Assembly: GCF_963259705.1 (NCBI RefSeq)
Contig: NC_081844.1
Coordinates: 29,714,294 to 29,778,293 of the forward strand
DNA: 64,000 nucleotides
Direction of reading: 5' to 3'
DNA from: Myotis daubentonii
Lineage: Eukaryota; Chordata; Mammalia; Chiroptera; Vespertilionidae
Made by a program: the position numbers and the translations under genes. Numbering within the stretch: position 1 is the first letter of the stretch; every line of letters begins with the position of its first letter. This document shows positions 22,313 through 34,800 of this stretch, piece after piece. Below the pieces are notes generated by a model. The model saw only the letters and a program-made list of their open reading frames with translations, did not search any database and was not told the DNA's origin.

Positions 22313-22485
22313 TTATAATAATAAAAGTGTAATATGTTAATTAGACTGGACATCCTTCTGGACATCCTTCTTTCCGGACAAAGCTGCAGTGGGCAGGGGC
22401 CGTGGCAGAGGCACTCGGCGGCGGCAGCAGCAGGTGGGGACCAGGGCCAAGGCCCTTGCACAGATTTTGTGCAATGGGCCTCTAG
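22313..22485 (+). mobile_element. Short HeliBat-type Helitron
   Basis: 5' ATAATAATAAAAGTGTAATA, TTAATTAGACTGGACATCC, and 3' TTTTGTGCAATGGGCCTCTAG (last 20 bases match the others). Sits seven bases after the previous element's CTAG. Confidence 0.85.
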
Positions 22486-22529
22486 TTTTGCTATAAAAAG
22501 GAGTGAAATGCTGGCACAAACTACAACAT

Positions 22530-22855
22530 GAATAAACCATGAAAATATGATGCTCAGTGAGAGAAGCCAGACACAAAAGATCACCTATGGTATGATTCCA
22601 TTCATATGTCCAGAAATAGACAAATTCATAGAGACAAAAAGCAGATTAGTGGTAGTTAGGCTGAGAGGAGGGAGTGGGGAGTGACTGCTAAAAGGTACAG
22701 GATTTCCTTTGGGGTGAAGAATATGTTTTAGAATTAGATACAGGTGGAGGCTGCACAACATTGTGAATGTTCTAAATGCCGCTGAATTGTACATTTTGCT
22801 ATGGTTAATGGTTAGGTTTATGTTATGTGATTTTTACCTCAATTAAGATTTAATA
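22530..22855 (+). repeat. Old LINE-1 3' end
   Basis: Same wording as 2955-3375 (GATGCTCAGTGAGAGAAGCC, GGTATGATTCCATTCATATG, TTACCTCAATTAAGATTTAA). Confidence 0.75.
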
Positions 22856-23136
22856 AAGCTCCCAGAGCCATTCTGTACTGGTCTTAGATCATGTCCCCCC
22901 CAACCCCCCCCCCCCCCAAAAAAAAATCCTGGTAGCCAGAGGGATGTAGTCCTTTGATTGGCTAGTGCTTGACTGGCCACATGCTTTCTTGTGGTAAGAG
23001 GAGGGGAATTTGGGGGGCATGAGAGGGTAAGAGCCTCATTCCTCCTTCCTGTTTGAAAGCGGGATGTGGGGGCTGAAGCCCTCCCTCAAGCCTTCTTGAC
23101 TTGGCATTCTCCTAGGAGGGCTGCAATTTAAAAATT

Positions 23137-23350
23137 CAGCCTGGCTGGTGTGGCCCAGACGTTGAGTGTCGATCTATGAACCAGGAGATCGCGGTTCAAT
23201 TCCTGGTCAGGGCACATGCCTGGGTTGCAGACTTGATCCCCAGTTGGGGGCATGCAGAAGGCAGCAAATCAATGATTCTCTGTCATCTTTGATGTTCCTC
23301 TCTCTCTTCCTCTCCTTTCCTATCTGACATCAATAAATTTTTTAAAAAAT
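23137..23350 (+). mobile_element. VES SINE
   Basis: Plus-strand copy starting CAGCCTGGCTGGTGTGGCCC, with the B-box GCGGTTCAATTCCTGGTCAG and a CT-rich body ending CATCAATAAATTTT. This is the last VES SINE before a stretch of about 10 kb without one. Confidence 0.85.
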
Positions 23351-24306
23351 ATTCCTACAAAGATGCCTTATAGGCTCATATTGGTCCTGGGAAGAGCCCC
23401 CAGATCAGGGATTGTTGCCAGGAAAAAGGGAGAATGATACTAAGAGAGAGAAAAATTGCAATGTTTAGTGTACTGTCCTTTTCTGGGGGAAATACCTTGT
23501 TGCACATAGTTTGGATTGGCTCCAAAACCATTCACAGCTCTCCATGGCCTATGGGCTAAGGGCCCAAAGCCCCACTGTGAGTTACGGTGTTCTGAGTTGA
23601 AGTTAATCTGAGGTAGGTCTCCAACCAGCCACTGGGCTCTGCTTGGTCATATTCTATATTGCTATGAGTGGCTGTGTGTACATTTGTGGCTGGCAAGAAT
23701 CTGAGAGGGACAGGGAACATGCTGCATTTAAAAAGAAAAAAAATCTCCGTGGGCTGAACCATCTACACAAGGTGAAAGGGGAGTAAATGCCAAGTCCTCT
23801 CTCTGGCTGCTAATAAACCTGACCGCTAGGGGGCGATAGAGACACAACGTAGTAGTAGGTCTGAGGTCGGAAGCTAGACTCCCTGCGTTCAAAATGTTAC
23901 TTTCTAGCTGTGGGACTTGGGTCCACTTATAGCTCCCTCTATGTATCAATTTCAGCATTTGTAACATCGAGATAACATGTATCAATCATGCATTCTACCA
24001 TATGCTCAAATTACTATTTGCTTTATGTTTTTCTTTGCTTACACTGATGTAGATAGGAAACATTGTGTCACTTTTAAGAAGTCATTTGTTACACATCAAA
24101 AATAACCATAAACTAGATACAGTAACAACAAAAAGTGTTATTAAGTGGAGTTCAGTGATTTTTAACCCAGTCTGCAAGTTAGTATGCCCGTCTGAACTTT
24201 AAAAAAGGTGACTCTTTGCAATAATTGTAGCTTAAAGGTTCTTCATTGCAAGCTTCCTTAAGAGACAAATTGCTACCTGTCTCATTTTTGTCTCTTTACC
24301 TGGAGC

Positions 24307-24490
24307 AGTGGTTTTGAAAGTTAAGTGTCAAAATCATCTGCAGAACTTGTTAAACCAAACCTCTGGGTGTTGCCACACACGCAGAGTTTCTGATTCCATA
24401 AGTATAGGGAGACCAGAATTGGCGTTTCTAACAAAGTTCCCAGGTGATGCTGAGCATGCTGGTTCAAGGACCACATAGACCCACTGATCA
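24307..24490 (+). repeat. MER5A-like hAT remnant
   Basis: CAGTGGTTTTGAAAGTTAAG start, CAGAGTTTCTGATTCC and CCCAGGTGATGCTGAGCATG in the middle, as in the ancient MER5A element. The right terminus is decayed. Confidence 0.6.
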
Positions 24491-25767
24491 ATTTACATCC
24501 AGTTATAGGATGTTAAACCATTAAAGTTGTATCAACACTAAAGTAGCTAGTGCTTTTTTCTCAGCATGATCTCCATTTCACTCACCCCCAGCACACCCTG
24601 CCTTAGTTTAAAAGGTATAGTGTTATTATGATAGCAATCTGATATTCAGAGTTTTTGTCTGGACTTCATGACAATCCAACATTATTGATTTTTTCCCCAT
24701 GTTCTTCAGCGCAAAGTACCAGCCATACCACCTAATGAATACTTTGACATTTAAATGAGAAGTGGAAGGAAAAACTCCCACAAATGAACAAACAAAACCC
24801 CAAATCGATTTTTAATTATAAAAAGGAATTTAAATAACCGCACAAGGCTCCCCAAATCGCAGGCAGAAGTCCTAATACTAGTAATGTCCGAGAGGCAAGT
24901 GGCTTACAATATCGTGAAAAAGATGGAGGGACGTGTCTATATCCAATCTAAATATAATTTACAAGTAGCTGTGACATTATAGGATCATAGATAAGTTCAA
25001 AATTGTTTTTGGAGGGTTAAATTGAGACCCTCTTGATCATTTTAATGCAGCACGATTTCCAATTTGCATACTCCAAATTAGCATCAACTAGTATCACGCC
25101 ATACTATGATTGTCCCCATTTTTTTTATTGACCCCATTTTACAGATGTGCAAACTGAGACTTAGGGGCAGAAACCATTTGTCTACGCTTGCCACAGTGCA
25201 GATCAAAGATAGAAAATTAATGGGTTTCAGAGTTCATTCCATCACGTAGTAGCGGCACGCGACCAGGAAACAAAAATGTCCCTGGGGCTCCCTCCCCAGA
25301 GCTGAAAACCGACACCACATCTCCAGGCTGGGGAGATTCTGGCCCGGGAGGTTCCCGGCACCAGGCAGCGCCCCCTTCGGGCCACAGTGCGCAGGCGCGG
25401 CGCGCCCGTCCCGCCCCCGCCCCCCTCCACGTGCGGCGCACACCTCGCGTTCTCTCCAGCGGACTCGCCTCGCGCCTCCCTCCCCGCCTCCTCCCGCTTC
25501 TCCGGTCCTGGCCTCCCATTGGCTGAGGACTTCGTCCCTCCGAGAGCCGCCCGGCCGGCCCGCGCCAGGCCGGAAGACCCGCCCCACGAGCGGCCTTCCG
25601 TGCTGTTGATTGGTCCAGGAGGCCGTCAGTTGGAGCGGCGGGCCCCGAGTCGGCGGCGGGGGCCCGGGGTCGGTGCGCGACCCGTACTGGCGGTGGTTTC
25701 CGGTTCCGCGGGGCTGGCGGGCGGGCGGGCGGTCGGGAGCGGCGGCGGCGGCGGCGCCTGACAGACA

Positions 25768-25791
25768 ATGAGGGCGGCGGGGAGGCGTTGA
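25768..25791 (+). other. MLLT1: Short upstream ORF in the MLLT1 leader
   Basis: ATG at 25768 followed by six codons and TGA (MRAAGRR), ending 59 bases before the MLLT1 start codon. Its context (ACAATGA) is weaker than that of the main start (GCCATGG). It matters only if transcription starts upstream of it. Confidence 0.5.
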
Positions 25792-25850
25792 GCGGCGGCA
25801 GCGGAGGCGGCGAGCGACGCGGGGCCCGGGGGCGGGGCTGGGCGGCAGCC

Positions 25851-25862
25851 ATGGACAATCAG
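25851..25862 (+). CDS. MLLT1: MLLT1 exon 1 coding part
   Basis: ATGGACAATCAG then GTGAGG donor. Only four codons, as in the human gene. Preceded by a GC-rich leader. Confidence 0.95.
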
Positions 25863-28800
25863 GTGAGGAGCGGCCGCGCCGCCCCAGCGCAGCCCGCGCC
25901 GTCCGCCCGGCCCCCTTCCTCCCTCCCTCCGTTCGGCTGCCCGGCCCTCCTGGGTCCCGGCCTCCCCGCCCCCTCCCGGCGCCCGCCCGCCCCGCTTTGT
26001 GCACGCCTGCCGCTCCCCGAGCCTTTATGTGGGGCAGGGGCGCCCCTCCCCCATCCGCGACCCGGGCCTGGCTGGAGCGCCGGGGACCCTCCCGAGGATC
26101 CGGGCAGGCCTCGCCCAGAGCCTCCGGGACGCCCGTTGGGACCCCTGTGCGGCCAAGAACCCTCTGGGGCGCCCCTCGGGAACGCAGCCCAGAGTCCCCA
26201 CAAGCGCCCTGGGGACCGCTCAGGTTCCTCGGATCCAGCCTGTACCCCCTTTCTCCTTTGGGCTGGCCTGAGTCTCCTTTCCCTTCTGGGCCCTTGGCCC
26301 TGAGTCCCCTCACGCTCCTCGAGTCCCCAACCTGCTGCCCGTTCTCTCCCTTAAACTGTGGCCTGGGTTTGAGTCCCCCCAGAACCCTGGGACCTTGGTT
26401 TGCAGCCGGCTCCTTCCTCGAACCCTAAGCCTTCATACCGCTCATCGTCTTCCAGGCCTGAGCCCTCTCTCCCCTCTGATCCTGCTCCTGCCTCAGCCCG
26501 AGTGTCCATCGGTCCTCGAAGCCTGGCCAGGACCTGGGTCTTTGCCCACAAGGACCCAGGCCTGCGTGGAATGACCCCCCTTTGGGCCTGAGGTTGCTTC
26601 TTCAGGTGCCTTTGCCTTATCTGCTGTCTCGGTCCCTCTGGTTTCAGGCCCTGCTCGCTCCCCGAGTCCCCAGTGCCTTAGGGGCTGTCTCTCACCTTCA
26701 GACCCTCTTCTCTTAGACCCGCCCCCGCCCCTCAGGCACCAAACGCCTCTCCCGCTGCTTGGGCCCTCTTTGATCCTGGAACCCTGGTTTACCCTTCCCC
26801 ACCCTGTCCCCTAACGCAGATCTCTCTCAGTATGGTGCAGTCTCCCCGGAACCCCTGGGCCTCTCTCTTTACTTTCAGTCTTGCACTGTGTTCCACCATT
26901 CCCCAGCCTGATGCTGTGACTCCGCCAGTGCCCTCCCAGCACACCTCACTTTCCCCGTCTTCCCCAGGAGCCTTGCTCCAAGCCCCGGGTGGTTCCCTAA
27001 CTTCTGTAAAGTCTCCCCATGGCCCCCCTCCCTTCCTTCTGGAAACAGCCAGTCCTGTCAGTTCTGGTGAACCTGAGGCCTTTTTGGATCATTTATTTCT
27101 TCATCCTCCACTGCTGTCCCTGGCTTTCAGGGCCCTGAGGCCAGGAAAGGCGTAGTGGGGCTGTGGGGGTGGCAGCTGAAATCTCTGCCATTATCGAGGG
27201 CAGGTTGAGGCGTCCCTGGCTGCTGGCGCCACTGAGGCGGCTCAGTCTGGTAAGGCGCTGTGTCTCTGAGGTTTCTGGGGTGTAGGGCAGGAGACCTCTC
27301 CCCTGCCCATCCTGGCCACCCGTGGTGGCACAGGACCGTTGAGGCTTGTGTTTGTGGCACCCTCTCACTGTGATTTCCCTTGTGGTTTTGGTGTTACTAC
27401 CTTTCTTTTCAGAGGGGAGGAAGAGTTTATCACAGTTGAATAGTGGAGTTCTACAGTGTAGTGTGAATTCAGTCCCCTTGAAGGTACAGAGCTTGTTGCC
27501 TCCAGTTCATAGGGAGTTATAAACAGAACAAAGTATACCTTCAGTGTCCACTTTCAACAAAGCCCACCTCTGGAAAGGGCTTGTTGGGCACTGCATGGGT
27601 GTAGAATGTCACTCTTGTCTCTTGCCTGACATGCTGGTTCCCCGGGAAGATGTCTTAGGCCCAAGAGTGTCCATTCTCCCCGGACGGTTGTCATGTATGT
27701 AAGTGGAATGGTGAGACCGAGTGGACTGTTGAACACACTCGAGAGAGTGAGATCCGTATTGCCCAGCACTGGCCACCAGCACCTGTGGCTTGTTAAACAA
27801 ACCAAAATGAAAAAACATCAGTGCTTCAGTCACATTTTCAGTGCCCAGTGAGTCTACCGCTGACCTGTCAGCCCCCTCACTGGGCAGCATGGAGAGATGG
27901 CCGAAAGGTCCGTTGGACCGTGCTCGTCTAGATCCTTGCAGAAGTATTTGCAAGTGAAACTGATCCTAAAGGAAAGGATGTGTCACCCGTAGACTGATTC
28001 TCCATCCTGGTGTGTTTTCATGCAAATTTGGGAGCCTACCCAGTCGGCAAGTTGGCGGTCAGTGTCCCAGAGCGACTTCTGGTGTATGGTAAAGGCTTTG
28101 ATCCCGCAGTCTCAGCCTTGCCTTTTTCTCCCAGGATGCCCCAGACCTGTAAGTGCCTCTGCCTGATGAGGGACAACAGGATTTTTCCTGAAGGGCCGCC
28201 AGCTTTGGGAGTCTTTGCTTCTCTTTACTTTCCTGTTGTGTTCTCTAGAAGTTTCAACCCAGCTAAGAAAGGCAATGCTGCATTTTGCTCTGGGCACCCA
28301 CCTTCTCAGCATCAAAATCTTTCCCCATGGGTAGGCAAAGTCTTCATGGTTCCAAGCCTGTACTTAACACGTCCGATGTCTGTGGGATTTGGTTTTTGTG
28401 TGTTTTTTAGGGGGGAAGAGGCCATGTACTTTGGGAGGAGGCGGAGGGGAGGGGGCGGGGGCGCAGATCTTTGCTCATTAGGTGCGTGATTTATCTCCAA
28501 GGATGGTAGGGAAGGAACAGGAGTAGTTAAAGGCCAAGCAGATGCTGGGAGGATGGGGAAGGGCTGCCTGGGGAACTAGAACTGGTGCCAGTGTCTGGGT
28601 GATTCTGTTCTCCAGAGGACCACGGTGTCCTTTCTTCACAGAAGCACTGGGCATGGCACCGAGGGTGGATGGCCAACCCATTGAATCACAGTTGAATTAA
28701 TGCTGATTCTTCAAAAGGTTCTCTCTTGAGTTTGAAATTGGGAACAATTGCTTGTGACCATACTCTGTTGTTCCGGAAGGGGAGGTTTGTTTCTAACGGT

Positions 28801-31800
28801 GATGGCCCATTTTACAGATGTGTAAATGCAGGCTCAGGGAGGCCCCAAAAGGAGTCAGGCCTTAGTGGCATTCTTAGGTAGGTCTCCTTTACCGAGACCT
28901 TGCAGAGAAATGCTTGGAATTGTTCAGAGCACTGACATGAGTGACTGGATTTTCTCCCATCCAGGTCTGAAACTACCGGTTGGAAAGTCAGCATGCCAAG
29001 TTTCTGTCCTGAAGTTAACTATGTTGTAAAGTACTTGAGGGCGGGGACCCGAGTCCTATTTCCCTTTATGTCCATGTAACACAATTTTGAATAAGCTTTG
29101 CTAACTGTTCGTTAAGTAAAAGTAACTAGTTATCAGCTCCTTGTAACCAGGCCCACCTACCCTGGCCACAGTTGCCTTTAGTATAATTGAGTTTGTAGTG
29201 TTTAAAAAAAATTCTCCGAACTGCTCCCTAGAGAACTTTGGCAACACCCTGCCGTCTACATGTCTGCAGGCATCTCCTGCATATGTAATATATACCCTGT
29301 CCCAGCCTTCCTGGAGGGCTGGTGAGCGTCTGTCTTCCCAGGAACCTGAAAACTAAGGATTGTAGGTTTATTTGCATATCCACATGGTCTGCACACTTAG
29401 AGAGTTTCCAGAGAGCATTCATTGAGCTCCCTCTCATCCCTTTATCATTAACCTTACCCCCCTGGTGAAAGGGACAAGGCTGGACAGAGTCAAAAGAGGG
29501 GTGCAGGTGCTGGCTGCTGTCCCCCTGTGTACCAGCAGTTAGAAGAGTGTCTCATGCAGCTTGGTTCTTTGCCCCTCTGGGCAGGCTGCCCTCCTCTGGA
29601 GAGGATTGTCACTGAGGGCCATCCTTCATTTTCTGTCTTTTTCACATTCATTTGTGGCTGCTTCTGAGAGCCCCCCACTGGGTCTGGAGGGAGTTCTGTG
29701 AAGAGTATTTTATTTGGTCTTGTGTCACTGCCACTTCATGTGACCAGTACTTTTTCCCATTTCTTGTAAGTGTGGACCGTATTGCCAGTGATCTGCTGGG
29801 TCCAGTTAGACCTGGCAAAATCAATCCTGACTGCTGAGGGGAAATGCTCTTGGGTGCTTTATCTTTCTGGGAGGGGAGTGGATTGTCACATCGGTGGGAA
29901 TTAGACGTTGTAGCCAAACTCCAGGCTTAATTATGCCACTCAGTAAAGTGAATTCCCAGAGGAAAGGGCATCTGTTGAGAATTCCCACCAGAAATCAGGG
30001 AAAATCTTACAGATAAATTTGTTGCTAAAGAACTGCCTTCTGGGGCTCAGGCTGAGGGCAGGGGTCACAAGGTACAGAAAGTATCCGACAAAGAAAGGTC
30101 GTTGAAGGAGTGGAGCTGTTGGGACCAGGTTGGCTCTTTCTCTTTGCCAGGTGGAGGTCATTCAAGTCCCCCTGGGGGGGTGGGGGGCTCTATGCTCCAG
30201 TGAAATTCCTGGAGAGCCAGGATCTGTTTGCCTGGCTTGTAGGACTTAGGAGTTTGGCCTTGTTTTCCAAGTGCCCTCTGCCAGTTGGCCTGGAGAGACG
30301 GCAGTGCCCGCTGAGGCCCTCTGCCCATGGTGAACTGTCCCCTTGGAGCCCGTGTGCTGCGCCGTCTTCATCCACAGGTCTTTGGGATGAAATATTCCCC
30401 TTTGTTCCAGGTTTTTGTTGGGGGAGTGGGTGGCAAAGTGGTCCCCAAGATGCTGGGACATGGCAGTAACTGAAGCTAGGTTAGAACTCCAGAGCCCTAC
30501 AGAGCCACTTGCAGCCACCCACTCTGGAGGTCCCATAAAGGGTCTCCATGCAGCTGAACAGTGAGGTTCTTCATTCCCAGGCGGGTTTCCCTAACCAACA
30601 GTTAACCCCTTTAGCCAGCTACCCTTCCTAGAGAAATAGCTCATTTGCTTCAATTATTTGGTTCTAATGGACAGGGAAGGAGTCCAGGAAGAGTAAGGAA
30701 GGGAGGAGCAGAATCCTTGGAAGTGAAATTGGCTCAGCCATACTAATAAATTATTATGGCTTGACAAGTCAGAGTAGTTGGCCAGGGCTCAGCTTCTTGC
30801 TTGCCTCCAGTTCAGTGTCGCTTGAATGTCTTACTGAATCAGTGAGTCATATGTATAACAGCCCACAATCTGTGTTATTCCACCATCTTTATTTTTTAGA
30901 AGATTCCAGCATTCAGGGAAGTGATCCTCTCCTGAGTGCATCATTGTATTGCAGTTATTGGTACCTTGAACCTGGGGGTGTGGAGGCTGAGTTTATGCCA
31001 GCCTCTAGGGCACAGATGCCGCTGCCCAGCAAGCGTTGGGCATGGCCTGCCAGCTACAGAGATGACCTGCCGCTGCTTCAGAACCTTCCTGTTTGTTTAC
31101 TTTGGCCTGTGGAGTGTATTTTTGGTGCTTCCATTTTCCCCTTTCTGATGGAGCTGTGGCCTCTATTCTTTCACAATAACTGCTTTGCTGATCGTGTGCC
31201 CTGGGTAGGAACCCCGCATAATCAGAAATGCTGGGAAGGCAGCTGGATTGGTGAATAACAGAATCTGAGGAGGCATCTCATTACGCAGGAGTTAACTCCA
31301 AATAACAAAAAGTTGTTTGCCAGTAAATTATTGTTATGATTGTATGTATTTAGTTTTCCACCAGTAACCCTCCCAACAGTCCAGGGATTGTCTCCCGATT
31401 TCTCAGTGTGGAAGCAGGTGGGAGAGAAAAGCAGAGTTTCTTACACACATGGACATGTAGATGGTGATTACAGCCTTTCGGGATAATGTAAATATTGCTT
31501 GGGTTTGTTTGTGTTTAATGTTGTCCATGTGCGGCACTGTGCAGACAGATGCTGATGGTTGATTTGAGCATTACATGTTTATCCAGATGTGTGGCCCCTT
31601 CTCTCTAGCTTTAGGTGAGGTATTTCCACTTGAATAGGCCCAATACTCCCTCCCACCATCCCAGGAGCATCCCAGCTACCTGGGTCTTAGAGTTATTTGA
31701 GCCTCCTTTGCTCTCCTCTGTCCACCCTGAGGTCTTGTGAGTTCTCCCATTTCAGGCTCGACTTACCCTCGTTTTTTAGCCACACCCTCTGGTTGCCTTC

Positions 31801-34800
31801 ATGCGGACTTGTTTCTTTTCTGCCTTCAGCCCCGACTGCACAGATTGCCCAGGCCCTCCTTGCTCGTTTCCCAAGGAGCCCCTCGGACTGTTCTGTGTCA
31901 GGGGAACTCCTGCCCTGTTTTTACAGCTGCTCATGAGTTACCCAGAGCTTCTGGTAGGTCTTCTGTATATCGGGACCATCCTTTAATTCTTAACACAGTT
32001 CTTATTGGCTCTTCCTCTTGGAAAGCACCACTTAGAACTCATTGATCTAGGAAGGCCTAGTTTGATTCATTAAGTATAGTTGATGCCTCATGCACCGTGA
32101 TTCCAAGATAGAGGTTAGAAGGACGGTTGGGATGTAGTCCTGGGGAGGCAGCAGTGAACAGCCCAGGAGTAGCAGCAGGACCAAGCGGGCACACAGCAGT
32201 CGGAAAGCGCTCTGGAGAAAGTAGCTGGGGTTTAAGGGATGAGTGGAATTCGATCAGCAGGGAAATGAGTAGGACACAGGCTGCAGACTTGAAGGAGCAG
32301 AGACAGACAGGAGTAGACATTCTGCATGTGTTCTGGGATGCTAGCATCCTACTAAGCTGGATCGGAAGTGGTGTGCATTTTCTGTGTTTCCTCAGTTCCA
32401 AGCCTTTCGGGCACACCACAGACTTAGTAACAGCTTCTTTGTGTGTTTGCATGTGTGGGTCTTGGTGGCGCTGGGGTGTGTGTGACTTATACATGGACTG
32501 CACAATACACTCTGACCTCAGAAGGGTTAAAAAGTGAAAAATAATGAGCATCTCAGACTTGAGGAAACACAGGTGGGAGACTGCCAGTGTGCTGAGGCAT
32601 TTGGACTTCATTCTGAGGGCGCGGTGAGCCGTGGAAAGTTGTGAAACAGTGAGAGATAGGATCTGTCTGTCTGCCCTGCTTTCATCGCGGAGACTGAGCA
32701 GTGAGAAGAAAGTGAAGAGGGAGGGAGGACCGAACGGGTTGCTGAATTGCTGAGAAGAGGCAGGTACAGAGGAACTGTGGCCAAAGGGACACGTCATCAG
32801 TGGGTTGGGTGCAAAAGAGGGTAGATAGTGAACAGGGGGAGATTTCTGGTCAGGAGAGAGCAGGGAAGCCCATCACAGGAGAGCTTTGTTTGGGGAGTGT
32901 GGCATCCACACACCCACGACTTGCTCCTGATTATCTCAGCACTTAGGAGCAAGTGTGCACTTGGCCTCTGCTTCTTTGTATCGTTCCTGCATTTGATACT
33001 AAGTGTCGAGCTGTATCTATGGGAGGTCTGGGGAGGCTCTTACTGAGGAGATGGCTGTTTACAGTTGGTTCCCTGGCAGTGTTTTGACACCCACCCTCCC
33101 CCAAGATGTTGCCAGTGCTTCGAGGTTTTGTGGCTTTGTATCCAGTGGAGTGGAACCAGCATGAGCTGCCTTATGTTTCAGGGCAGAGTGACAGACGTGA
33201 GCATAATGAATGGAGCCTGACTACTGGGGCTGCAGGTCCACCTGGGACCTGTCCCCAGATGGCTTCAACCTCACCCCTCCATTCTCACCATCCTGCTCTT
33301 AAAACTGAGCCACCAGCCCTAGCTGGTTTGGCGCAGTGGTTAGAGTGTTGGCCTGCTTAGTCAGTGAGGATTCGATTCTGGTCAAGGGCATGTACCTCGG
33401 TTGCAGGCTGTATCCCTAGGCTCCGGTTGGGGTGAGTGTGGGAGGCAACCAATCGATGAGTCTCTGTCACATTTATGTTTCTCTCTGTCTCCCCCTCCCT
33501 TCCACTCTCTGAAAATCAATGGAAAAAGAAGATCCTCGGGTGAGGATTAACAAAAAAACGGAGTCACCATTTGTGTGGATGACTCGGGTGACTCTGCTGG
33601 TCTCTGTTCTCCAGGAGGCATTCTGTAGGACAAGGGAGAATGAAAATGCATTAATTAAGGCGCGTGGGAGGCTTGACCAGGGAGGCAAGCTGGCAGAGTG
33701 GCTACAGGAACAGGCCCTTGGGGACGCACACCTGTTCCCTACCAACTGGGCCCCCTTGTGTGTGCTACTTAGCAGCGCACTCTTGGAGCTTTGGGTTTCT
33801 CATCTGTAAAAGGAGGTAATTGCACTTCTTTTTTTTTTTTTTTTAAATATACTTTTATTGATTTTTTTTTTTAAAGAGAGGAAGGGAGAGGGATAGAGAG
33901 TCAGAAACATGGATGAGAGAGAAACATTAATCAGCTGCCTCCTGCACAACCCCCACTGGGGATATGCCTGCAACCAAGGTACATGCCCTTGACTGGAATC
34001 GAACCTGGGACCCTTGAGTCTGCAGGCCGACACTCTGTTCACTGAGCCAAACTGGTCAGGGCCTTTTTTTTTTTAATCCTCTCTTGAGGATATTTTTTCC
34101 ATTGATTTTTAGAGAGAGTGAAAGGGAGGGGCGGGGGGAGAGAGAGAAACATCAGTGTGAGACACATTGATTGGTTCCTGAGGTACATCACCTTGACCGG
34201 GAGTCAAACCCGAGACCCTTGGTCTATAGGCTGGCACTCTAACCATTTAGCAAACTGGCCAGGGCATATCGTACTTCTTGTATCAGTATATTCTGGGAGA
34301 CCTTAGGGATGTCAACTCTGTACAAGGAGCCATCCCCGAGGAGCCAATGTTAGAGCAAATAAACAAACCTTTAGTAAGATGCCTTTTGATAGTGAAAAAT
34401 GCTAAAACATGATGTGACAGAGTGATGGGGATGGTGGTGGGTGGTTTCATATTAGGTGGGCAGTCCAGTCGAGACCTCAGTGACAGAAAGGAGCCTGTCA
34501 TGGGGAGGATTAGGGGTGGAGCACATAAGGCAGAGGGAACTGCAGGTGAGGGGGAGGGTAGAGAGGAGCCGTAGCCATGGCTTGGGCTTGCTGAGGGGAG
34601 GAGATGTGTAAAACAGGCACACAGTACCTGGTCCTCATGGACAGTTGGCAGTCTCCTGCTCTGGGCTTTGTGCTGACCCCATGCCCGCCTCTTTCTCCCA
34701 CCAGTGCACTGTCCAGGTCAAGTTAGAGCTGGGACACCGGGCCCAGCTGCGCAAGAAGCCCACCACGGAGGGGTTCACACACGATTGGATGGTGTTCGTC

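Larger units (their letters stand above)
18519..25380. other. ACER1 3'UTR and ACER1-MLLT1 intergenic region
   Basis: About 6.9 kb. The 3'UTR of ACER1 starts at 18519, but no AATAAA or ATTAAA was seen before about 19400, so its end is unknown. A MIR-like piece lies at about 19195-19430, (ATCC)n-like DNA at 19440-19670 and 20104-20215, an L2 end at 20215-20310, Helitrons at 19670-22485, an old L1 end at 22530-22850, a VES SINE at 23137, a MIR at about 23850-23990 and an MER5A-like element at 24307-24490. 24490-25200 shows nothing recognisable except a short MIR-like run near 25130-25180. Confidence 0.75.
25370..26200 (+). promoter_or_regulatory. MLLT1: CpG-island promoter of MLLT1
   Basis: Very high GC with dense CpG, no TATA box near the start, typical of a housekeeping promoter. 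Visible candidate sites: a perfect NRF1 palindrome (TGCGCAGGCGCG, 25388-25399), GC-boxes (CCCGCCCCCGCCCCC, about 25410-25424), an E-box CACGTG (25428-25433), and two reverse CCAAT boxes (ATTGG at 25518 and 25609). A (GGC)n run precedes the probable 5'UTR (about 25741-25756). The transcription start is not determined by the sequence. Confidence 0.85.
25863..34704 (+). other. MLLT1: MLLT1 intron 1
   Basis: About 8.8 kb with GT...AG ends. The first 7.4 kb (to about 33315) contain no VES SINE, Helitron or hAT that I could see, unlike the rest of the window. Three VES SINEs lie at 33316-34265. A G-rich run lies at 28434-28465. Confidence 0.85.

Noticed and set aside
25217..26313. Long minus-strand open frames (up to 359 codons) across the MLLT1 CpG island
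   Set aside because: They are rich in Arg, Gly, Pro and Ala as expected from GC-rich DNA lacking stop codons, contain no domain, and overlap the promoter, 5'UTR and exon 1 of MLLT1.
25387..26428. Several plus-strand open frames over the same CpG island
   Set aside because: Low-complexity composition, no splice logic, and only the ATGGACAATCAG start joins to YEATS exons.
32057..32797. A 246-codon minus-strand open frame in MLLT1 intron 1
   Set aside because: No recognisable motif or family, no promoter or splice context; length alone is not evidence in an 8.8-kb intron.
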